Assembly (NCBI GenBank): GCA_013214715.1
Contig: JABSSB010000031.1
Location: 1 to 12,991 of the forward strand
From: Paracoccaceae bacterium
GTDB lineage: Bacteria > Pseudomonadota > Alphaproteobacteria > Rhodobacterales > Rhodobacteraceae
Direction: 5' to 3'
Length of the DNA stretch: 12,991 nt
Positions 5,873-11,398 of this stretch are shown here, piece by piece (positions within the stretch are counted from its first letter, which is position 1; each line of letters starts with the position of its first letter). Both the position numbers and the translations under genes were made by a program. The notes beneath the pieces are model-generated. The model saw only the letters and a list, made by a program, of their open reading frames with translations, searched no databases and was not told where the DNA came from.

Positions 5873-6205
5873 TCAGGCCAGCCCGTCTTCGTCCAGCAGA
5901 TGCCGCCCGGCGCGGTCTTCAACCTCGATGATCCATAGATCGGGGTCGAAACTGCGTTGCCTTGTGATCGCCGCGTCGACATCCGGTTCCGGCCCGGTGG
6001 AGAGTTCAGTCCAATGCCTCTCGCCGCTCATCAGGTTGAATTCACGGGTGAAAAGCTTGGCTTGCCCATCCAATGTGTTCAGCTTGACCAACACGGCACC
6101 CGCCGTGTCATCCCCATGCGCGACCACAAAGGCCGGGATATCCTGAAACCGCAGCCGCGCGATATAGGCCTGCACCCAGAACTGCGCGGTCAGCCGCGGT
6201 GTCAT
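5873..6205 (-). CDS. DUF1491 family protein
   Basis: Small soluble protein of 110 aa with no signal peptide or membrane segment. The opening PRLTAQFWVQAYIARLRFQDIPAFVVAHGDDTAGAVLVKLNTLDG and the later LWIIEVEDRAGRHLLDE are typical of DUF1491, an alphaproteobacterial family of unknown function. No catalytic motif can be recognised; W/F-rich strands and acidic patches suggest a small alpha/beta fold. Its ATG overlaps the era stop codon (ATGA), so it is probably translated by coupling to era and may act in RNA or ribosome biology, but that rests only on position. It is the last gene of the minus-strand series, with its stop one base from the mipZ stop. Confidence 0.82.
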   Translation of the reverse strand: MTPRLTAQFWVQAYIARLRFQDIPAFVVAHGDDTAGAVLVKLNTLDGQAKLFTREFNLMSGERHWTELSTGPEPDVDAAITRQRSFDPDLWIIEVEDRAGRHLLDEDGLA

Positions 6206-7110
6206 GCGTTGCCGTCTTTGAATTCGAGCCCCATTTCCGAATAACGCTCTTTCTCTTCCAGCCAGTTGGGGCGCACTTTGACTTGCAGAAACAGATGCAC
6301 CTTGCGGCCCAGAAACTCAGACAATTCGGCGCGCGCAGATTGGCTGATCGCTTTGATGGTCTCGCCTTTATGGCCCAGCACGATGCCTTTATGGCCATCG
6401 CGCATGACGTAGATCATCTGGTCGATCCGGGCAGAGCCGTCCTTGCGCTCTTCCCAGGTCTCGGTCTCGACCGTCAGCTGATAGGGCAGTTCCTGATGCA
6501 GCCGCAGGGTCAGTTTCTCGCGCGTGATTTCGGCGGCGATCATGCGCAGAGGCAGATCGGCGATCTGGTCTTCGGGATAAAGCCATGGGCCTTCGGGTAG
6601 TTCTTCCGCCAGCCATTTGCGCAGATCGTCAATGCCACGGCCTTTTTCGGCCGAGATCATGAAGGTTTCCACAAAGGGGTAGAGATCGTTGAGCTCTTTG
6701 GTCAGACCCAGCAGCACAGGCGCTTCGACCATGTCGATCTTGTTGATGGCCAGCGCAACCTTGCGGCCTTGCCCGATCTCTTCCAGCCCGTCCAGAATGC
6801 GCTGCACGCCGTCGGTCACGCCGCGATGCGCCTCGACCATCAGGACAATCACATCCGCATCCGCGGCCCCACCCCACGCGGCGGCGACCATGGCGCGGTC
6901 CAGACGACGCCGCGGTATGAACAGGCCGGGCGTGTCCACAAAGACGATTTGGCTGTTGCCTTCGATCGCCACGCCCCGGATGCGGGCGCGGGTGGTTTGA
7001 ACCTTATGGGTTACAATCGATACCTTGGCTCCCACCATGGCGTTGGTGAGGGTGGATTTGCCTGCATTGGGCTCTCCGATCAGGGCGACGAAACCGGCGC
7101 GTTGGGTCAT
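6202..7110 (-). CDS. era: GTPase Era
   Basis: 302 aa, the usual Era length. Era is a membrane-associated GTPase that binds the 3' end of 16S rRNA and helps mature the 30S subunit. The N-terminal GTPase has G1 GEPNAGKS (12-19), a switch I region around THKVQTTR (34-41), G3 DTPG (59-62), G4 NKID (123-126) and a G5-like SAEKGRG (153-159). The C-terminal KH domain carries GHKGETIK (246-253) and ends with the Era-type FLGRKVHLFLQVKV then PNW. Unlike the tight junctions elsewhere in the operon, it is separated from rnc by 151 bp holding an inverted repeat. Its ribosome site is weak (AAGG) and may be partly paired with an upstream complement. Stop overlaps the DUF1491 start. Confidence 0.97.
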   Translation of the reverse strand: MTQRAGFVALIGEPNAGKSTLTNAMVGAKVSIVTHKVQTTRARIRGVAIEGNSQIVFVDTPGLFIPRRRLDRAMVAAAWGGAADADVIVLMVEAHRGVTDGVQRILDGLEEIGQGRKVALAINKIDMVEAPVLLGLTKELNDLYPFVETFMISAEKGRGIDDLRKWLAEELPEGPWLYPEDQIADLPLRMIAAEITREKLTLRLHQELPYQLTVETETWEERKDGSARIDQMIYVMRDGHKGIVLGHKGETIKAISQSARAELSEFLGRKVHLFLQVKVRPNWLEEKERYSEMGLEFKDGNA

Positions 7111-7112
7111 GG

Positions 7113-7165
7113 CTGGGCCTTGGACAAGACAACAAAGCCGTCATGTAGCGCAAAGCTTGGCCCAG
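7113..7165 (-). promoter_or_regulatory. Possible stem masking the era ribosome site
   Basis: On the minus strand CTGGGCC (complement of 7159-7165) can pair with GGCCCAG (complement of 7113-7119), which overlaps the AAGG just upstream of the era ATG. Pairing would cover part of the ribosome binding site. The stem is only 7 bp and encloses 39 nt, so it may be fortuitous. Confidence 0.28.
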
Positions 7166-7183
7166 TGAAAGGGGGTCTGGACC

Positions 7184-7251
7184 TTGCGTAGGGCGGGGTT
7201 TACCCCGCCGCCCTGTCACGCGAACGGCGGGGTAAACCCCGCCCTACGCAA
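7184..7251. repeat. Perfect 27-bp inverted repeat between rnc and era
   Basis: Arms 7184-7210 and 7225-7251 are perfect reverse complements around a 14-nt spacer. Each arm is itself a hairpin: GGCGGGG-TTTA-CCCCGCC in the left arm (7192-7209) and its mirror in the right. The outer edges carry TTGCGTAGG. The element begins 10 nt after the rnc stop. No T-tract follows on the minus strand, so it is not a standard terminator. The GTAGGGCGGGGTTTACCCCGCC type is one I recall as a dispersed intergenic palindrome in Rhodobacterales, similar to paired REP elements. In RNA it would form a 27-bp duplex or two small hairpins. Confidence 0.9.
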
Positions 7252-7261
7252 ACAGAGATCT

Positions 7262-7945
7262 CTAGCTTTCCAGCCGACCCAGCAGCGTTTTGGCCGCGGC
7301 TTGCTCGGCCAGCCGTTTGGAATTGGCTTCGGCCTGCGCCTCTTGTCCGCTCTCAAGCCGCACCGCGATGGTGAAAACCGGCGCGTGATCAGGGCCGGAG
7401 CGGGCCAGCTCCACATAAGAGGGCGGGTTCTGCTTGCGCGCCTGCGCCCATTCCTGAAGGGCGGTTTTGGGATCGCGAGCATCTGCCTCGACAGAAGCGA
7501 TCCGTTCCCCCCATAGGCCCAGCACCACATCTTGTGCGACCTCGAACCCGGCATCGACATAGATGGCGGCAATAACAGCCTCCATCGCGTCGCCCAACAA
7601 AGCCTGCTTGCGCCGTCCCCCTGAAATCATCTCGGACCGGCCCAGCCTGAGCACGGCGCCCAGATCGATTTGCCGCGCGACATCCGCGCAGGTCTCTTTG
7701 CGCACCAATGCGTTGAAACGCGGCGCCAACTGCCCTTCGGATGCCTTCTTGTCCCGCGCCAGCATGGCTTCGGCCATGACCAGTCCCAGAACACGGTCGC
7801 CCAGAAATTCCAGCCGCTGATTGTCTGGTCGGGTTGGTGACGAGACCGAGCCATGCGTCAGCGCACGCAGCAAAAGCTCTGGGCGCTCAAATTCATGCCC
7901 CAGCCGGGTCTGAAATGCTTTCAGATCTCCCGACAGTTTGACCAT
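7262..7945 (-). CDS. rnc: Ribonuclease III
   Basis: 227 aa, standard bacterial RNase III, which cleaves double-stranded RNA in rRNA precursors, mRNAs and antisense duplexes. The RNase III domain has the signature NQRLEFLGDRVLGL (42-55); metal-binding residues by family alignment are Glu46, Asp50, Asp119 and Glu122 (in LLGDAMEAVIAAIYVDAG). The double-stranded RNA binding domain spans about 159-225 (DPKTALQEWAQA, then EANSKRLAEQAAAKTLL). It starts 3 nt after the lepB stop. A long perfect inverted repeat follows the stop codon; in the transcript it would be a potential substrate for RNase III itself, recalling the self-cleavage of the rnc-era-recO message in E. coli. Confidence 0.97.
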   Translation of the reverse strand: MVKLSGDLKAFQTRLGHEFERPELLLRALTHGSVSSPTRPDNQRLEFLGDRVLGLVMAEAMLARDKKASEGQLAPRFNALVRKETCADVARQIDLGAVLRLGRSEMISGGRRKQALLGDAMEAVIAAIYVDAGFEVAQDVVLGLWGERIASVEADARDPKTALQEWAQARKQNPPSYVELARSGPDHAPVFTIAVRLESGQEAQAEANSKRLAEQAAAKTLLGRLES

Positions 7946-7948
7946 GGC

Positions 7949-8791
7949 TCACTCGATCCGCTTAAAGAAACGATCTCCACGCCATGTCCAGACATAGAGC
8001 ATCGAGCGCCCGGCGGAGGAGAACATGATCCGATCGGCCCGCCCCACAAGGTTTTCATAGGGGACAAAGCCGACCCCGCCCGCGATCTGCGGCACGCGGC
8101 TGTCGGTGGAATTGTCGCGGTTGTCCCCCATGAAGAAATACTGCCCATCCGGCACGGTGAAGACGCGCGTGTTGTCCCCGCGTTCGTTACGGATGTTCAG
8201 CACGGCATAGCTGGGCCCGCCATTGGGCATGGTTTCGATTTCGCGCGGTTTTTCACAGTTGCCGCCCTGACCGACGGGCGCGTTGGCGCAACGCGGCATC
8301 GCCTCTTGCGGGCCTTGCGGGGCCTTGATTTCGGTGAAATTGCCGTCTGGCACCCGGGGCAACGCCTCACCATTGATATAGACCACGCTATCAATCACCT
8401 GCACCGTATCGCCGGGCATCCCGATCAGGCGTTTGATGAAATCGCGGCCGGTGACCGGGTGGCGAAAGACCACGACATCGCCGCGCTCCGGCTCGCGGCC
8501 AAAGACGCGGCCATTATCGCGATCCAGAAAACCGCACAGGGTCTTGGCATCCAGGTCCAGCCCGATCAGCCCGATGCGAATGGATGGGCAGGAGGCATAG
8601 GAATAGCCATAGGCCATCTTGTTGACGAACAGGAAATCACCGATCAGCAGCGTTTCTTTCATCGACCCGGATGGAATCCAGAAGGGCTGAAAGAACAGGG
8701 TGCGGAACACGCCTGCAATCAACAGCGCATAGACCACTGTCTTGATGGTCTCGAGTACGGCGCCGCCCTGGCTGTCATCATTGCTGGCCAT
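7949..8791 (-). CDS. lepB: Signal peptidase I
   Basis: 280 aa inner-membrane serine protease that removes signal peptides from Sec- and Tat-exported proteins, including TauA. One membrane helix (about 16-34) precedes the periplasmic domain. Catalytic motifs: IPSGSM, with Ser43 as nucleophile and Ser41 at the oxyanion site by homology with E. coli Ser90 and Ser88; the general base Lys120 in FIKRLIGMPGD; and box E GDNRDNSTDSR (222-232). E. coli LepB has two N-terminal helices and is longer; the single-helix form is usual in alphaproteobacteria. Two close cysteine pairs (68/86 and 168/179) lie in the predicted periplasmic part. GGAGG lies 5 nt before the ATG. Gap to rnc is 3 nt. Confidence 0.97.
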   Translation of the reverse strand: MASNDDSQGGAVLETIKTVVYALLIAGVFRTLFFQPFWIPSGSMKETLLIGDFLFVNKMAYGYSYASCPSIRIGLIGLDLDAKTLCGFLDRDNGRVFGREPERGDVVVFRHPVTGRDFIKRLIGMPGDTVQVIDSVVYINGEALPRVPDGNFTEIKAPQGPQEAMPRCANAPVGQGGNCEKPREIETMPNGGPSYAVLNIRNERGDNTRVFTVPDGQYFFMGDNRDNSTDSRVPQIAGGVGFVPYENLVGRADRIMFSSAGRSMLYVWTWRGDRFFKRIE

Positions 8792-8848
8792 CAGGCCCTC
8801 CGGGTTGAAATTTGGTCGTTTCGGTCATGGGGGAGTGGACAAAGCGTG

Positions 8849-9304
8849 TCAAGCATTGCCCCGGCGCGGGTCTGTGGCTGGCGATTCCGGGCGGGTGCCC
8901 GGATCGCCCAGCGGTCGCGCTTCGATGACCACGAAAGCCTGCGCCCAGGGATGATCATCGGTCAAGGTGACATGGATGATTGCCTCATGCCCCGACGGGG
9001 TCATTTCGGCCAGACGTTCGGCGGCCCAGCCGGTAACATGCATCACCGGCTGCCCGGTGCGCAGATTGGTCACGGCCATGTCTTTCCACGAGATGCCCAT
9101 GCGTAACCCGGTCCCGAGCGCTTTGGAACAGGCTTCTTTCGCAGCCCATCGCTTGGCATAGGTTCCAGCCACATCTTTGCGCCGCTCGGCCTTCCGCTGT
9201 TCGGTTTCGGTGAAGACTCGATTGCGGAAACGGTCGCCGAACCGGTCCAGCGTGCCCTGAATCCGTTCGATATTTGCCAGATCGGTGCCGATGCCAAGGA
9301 TCAT
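8849..9304 (-). CDS. acpS: Holo-[acyl-carrier-protein] synthase
   Basis: 151 aa phosphopantetheinyl transferase that moves 4'-phosphopantetheine from CoA to the conserved serine of apo-ACP, activating it for fatty acid synthesis. Motifs: MILGIGTDLANIERI, with Mg-binding Asp8, and KRWAAKEACSKALGTG, with Glu57; FTETEQ (31-36) is also typical. After the usual end near AFVVIEA the protein runs about 22 residues further (RPLGDPGTRPESPATD onward), a Pro/Arg-rich, probably disordered tail. Its ATG overlaps the exporter stop (ATGA) and no strong ribosome site is seen, so translation is likely coupled. A 57-nt gap separates it from lepB. Confidence 0.96.
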   Translation of the reverse strand: MILGIGTDLANIERIQGTLDRFGDRFRNRVFTETEQRKAERRKDVAGTYAKRWAAKEACSKALGTGLRMGISWKDMAVTNLRTGQPVMHVTGWAAERLAEMTPSGHEAIIHVTLTDDHPWAQAFVVIEARPLGDPGTRPESPATDPRRGNA

Positions 9305-9924
9305 GTCAGTTTCGCCGTAAGGATAGACAGCGCCACAGTGCCAAAGAAGGCGGCAAAGACGGCCTCAAACCCGCGGCGTGCCCGGGCATAAAGCGCCACA
9401 ACGCGCGAGGTGGAGAAGAGCATCGCATAGCCCGGAAACACGATCACCGAGCCACAGAACAGGAAGGCAAACATGGCAAACACATCGCCAAGCGCGGCGT
9501 CAGGGCCCAGCGTGACCGCAAAGATCGCACCCCAGGACAGGATCGCCTTGGGGTTGGTTAGGTGGATAAGCAGGCCACGCAGGAAGAGTTGGGCCGCCGT
9601 GCCGTCATGGCCCTTTTGCTGGGCCGATGATCCCGGCTGCAGAGCAGAGCGCAGGGACCGAAACGCCAGATAGAGCAGATAGCCTGCTCCCAAATAGCGC
9701 ACAAGCTCGACCACCCAGGCATTGGTCATCATGATCGCGCCCATGCCGAAAGCCGCCGCGATGCCAAGACTGGCCGAGCCCGCGAGTATGCCAAGGCTAA
9801 ACACAAGCGCCGCGCGGCGCCCCGCCCGCATGGCGGTGCCGGCGATGGACAATGTCGCCGGGCCGGGACTGGCCCCGGCCAGAGCCCAACCGGTCCAGAG
9901 AATGGCCAGTTCAAACCCGCTCAT
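9301..9924 (-). CDS. LysE/RhtB family amino acid exporter
   Basis: 207 aa polytopic membrane protein of the LysE/RhtB superfamily, which exports amino acids or similar metabolites. It has about six hydrophobic segments, the N-terminal signature GASPGPATL (17-25) and the mid-protein NPKAILSWGAIF (122-133), both characteristic. Substrate cannot be told from sequence. The start lies inside the end of pdxJ (14-nt overlap) with GGAGG at 9934-9938, and the stop overlaps acpS as ATGA, so it is fully embedded in the operon. Its product has no evident link to the housekeeping functions around it; insertion into an older pdxJ-acpS pair is plausible. Confidence 0.88.
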   Translation of the reverse strand: MSGFELAILWTGWALAGASPGPATLSIAGTAMRAGRRAALVFSLGILAGSASLGIAAAFGMGAIMMTNAWVVELVRYLGAGYLLYLAFRSLRSALQPGSSAQQKGHDGTAAQLFLRGLLIHLTNPKAILSWGAIFAVTLGPDAALGDVFAMFAFLFCGSVIVFPGYAMLFSTSRVVALYARARRGFEAVFAAFFGTVALSILTAKLT

Positions 9925-10657
9925 CGCGCGCGGCCTCCATCAGGCGGCGCATTTCGTGGATTGCGGGTTCCAGCCCGCGAAAGATCGACTCACCGATCAG
10001 GAAATGGCCTATGTTCAGCTCGACCACTTCGGGAAAGGCGGCCACTGGTTGAACCGTCTCATAATTCAGCCCGTGGCCGGCATGCACTTCCAGACCCAGA
10101 TTATGGGCAAAGCTGGACATGGCCCGCAGGCGTTCAAGTTCGGCGTCGCGTTCTTCGAATTTGCCTTCGGCATGAAAATCGCAATAGGCGCCGGTATGCA
10201 GCTCAATGACATCGGCTCCGATGCGATGCGCGGCTTCGATCTGCTTTTGATCGGCGGCAATGAATAGCGATACCCGGCAGCCCGCCTCGCGCAATGGCGC
10301 GATGAATTCGGCCAGGCGATTGTCGTCGCGCGCGACCTCCAATCCGCCCTCTGTGGTCTTTTCTTCGCGTTTTTCGGGCACGATGCAGACGGCATGGGGC
10401 ACATGGCGTAGGGCGATCTGCTGCATTTCTGGCGTTGCAGCCATTTCGAAATTCAACGGCACCTCAAGCACTTCCATAAGGCCAGAGATATCGGCATCCG
10501 TGATGTGGCGACGATCTTCGCGCAAATGGGCCGTAATGCCATGTGCGCCAGCCTTTTCCGCCAGTTTGGCAGCCCGCAACGGATCGGGATAATCGCCACC
10601 GCGCGCGTTGCGGACGGTGGCCACATGGTCGATATTCACACCCAGACGCAGAGTCAT
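9911..10657 (-). CDS. pdxJ: Pyridoxine 5'-phosphate synthase
   Basis: 248 aa TIM-barrel enzyme that condenses 3-amino-1-hydroxyacetone 1-phosphate with 1-deoxy-D-xylulose 5-phosphate to form pyridoxine 5'-phosphate, the last ring-forming step of the DXP-dependent vitamin B6 route. Family motifs: LGVNIDHVATVRNARG (5-20), the active-site loop AHLREDRRHI (43-52), NFEMAAT with Glu71, VPEKREE (93-99), HTGAY (154-158) and HAGHGLNY (192-199). The ATG at 10657 follows AGGAGAAGG and starts at the conserved MTLRLGVN; the frame stays open to 10783 but the extra 42 codons lie within the DUF2062 gene. PLP made from this product is the cofactor of Tpa, a biochemical and not a regulatory link. The 3' end overlaps the exporter gene by 14 nt. 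Confidence 0.97.
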   Translation of the reverse strand: MTLRLGVNIDHVATVRNARGGDYPDPLRAAKLAEKAGAHGITAHLREDRRHITDADISGLMEVLEVPLNFEMAATPEMQQIALRHVPHAVCIVPEKREEKTTEGGLEVARDDNRLAEFIAPLREAGCRVSLFIAADQKQIEAAHRIGADVIELHTGAYCDFHAEGKFEERDAELERLRAMSSFAHNLGLEVHAGHGLNYETVQPVAAFPEVVELNIGHFLIGESIFRGLEPAIHEMRRLMEAARDERV

Positions 10658-10670
10658 TGGCCTTCTCCTG

Positions 10671-11339
10671 TCATTTGTCAGCCGGACCATAGCCTTCGGG
10701 CGGTAAAGCGCCAGCCCCGGCGCGCTGTTTGATCTGTTCGAACTTCGCCACAATGCGAGCGCGGCGGCGGTTCTGATAGGCAATCAGAACCGGAACCGAG
10801 AGGTAATAGCAGATCACCCCGCAGATCAGTCCAGGCACAATCCCACCGACAAGATAGGGAAAGAACACCTCTTGCCAGAATGTGACCAGTCGCGTCCAGT
10901 CAGGCCCTTCCGGTGTGAACAGCGCGATGAAATTGTCACGCAGGTCGCGCCAGGCATCAATGAATTTCCCGCCCAGGGAACGCCCGGCGCCGGCATCGAA
11001 ATTCGTGCCAAGGATCAGATGCCCGGTCTGAAGGGATGCGGCCGCGATCGGCACATAAGTCAGCGGATTTCCGAAAAACGTGGCCATCATTGACGCCAAT
11101 CCGTTGCCGCGCACCAAGCGGGCCAGAATGTAAGCGGTGACAAAATGAAACCCATAAAACGGTGTAAAGGCGGTGAAAACGCCGGCCGCAACCCCGCGCG
11201 CGATTTTCTGGGGGCTGTCGGGCAGGCGGCGGACGCGGTGCTTGACATAATGAAAGGCGCGCAGCCATCCGCCACGCGGATAAAGCATCTGCGTGATCGT
11301 CTGCGAGACAGACCGGGGATCACGGCGCCGAAAGACCAA
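10671..11339 (-). CDS. DUF2062 domain membrane protein
   Basis: 222 aa predicted inner-membrane protein. The DUF2062 core is recognisable: PRGGWLRAFHYVKHRVRRLPDSP, then IARGVAAGVFTAFTPFYGFHF (about 46-66) and FFGNPLTYVPIAAASL (88-103), with hydrophobic segments near 50-75, 85-110 and 160-187, and a basic C-terminal tail. Function is unknown; the family is often found near housekeeping genes in proteobacteria. The start is a TTG at 11337-11339, supported by AAGGA (11348-11352) 8 nt upstream and by the MVFRRRD opening, which resembles relatives I recall. It ends 13 nt before pdxJ, and that gap holds the pdxJ ribosome site, so the two are probably co-transcribed. Confidence 0.83.
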   Translation of the reverse strand: MVFRRRDPRSVSQTITQMLYPRGGWLRAFHYVKHRVRRLPDSPQKIARGVAAGVFTAFTPFYGFHFVTAYILARLVRGNGLASMMATFFGNPLTYVPIAAASLQTGHLILGTNFDAGAGRSLGGKFIDAWRDLRDNFIALFTPEGPDWTRLVTFWQEVFFPYLVGGIVPGLICGVICYYLSVPVLIAYQNRRRARIVAKFEQIKQRAGAGALPPEGYGPADK

Positions 11340-11347
11340 GGGGGATG

Positions 11348-11352
11348 TCCTT
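11348..11352 (-). promoter_or_regulatory. Ribosome binding site selecting a TTG start
   Basis: AAGGA on the minus strand lies 8 nt before the TTG codon at 11337-11339. With no ATG or GTG near the expected N-terminus, this site supports the rare start codon for the DUF2062 gene. Confidence 0.55.
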
Positions 11353-11398
11353 TCTTACTACGTCAGGCACCGCGCAATCGCGTTGCCCTTTGGCCGCG

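Noticed and set aside
7184..7251. Inverted repeat as a standard intrinsic terminator for rnc
   Set aside because: No T-tract follows on the minus strand, and era continues in the same direction without a visible strong promoter.
7184..7251. Inverted repeat as the ends of an insertion sequence
   Set aside because: Only 14 nt separate the arms and there is no transposase or target duplication.
7853..9106. A 417-codon open frame on the plus strand opposite lepB and acpS
   Set aside because: It mirrors well-supported genes on the other strand, matches no family I know and has no credible start site. High-G+C coding DNA often leaves such antisense frames open.
10658..10783. Longer N-terminus for pdxJ
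   Set aside because: The extension lies inside the DUF2062 coding region and precedes the conserved MTLRLGVN start, which has a strong ribosome site.
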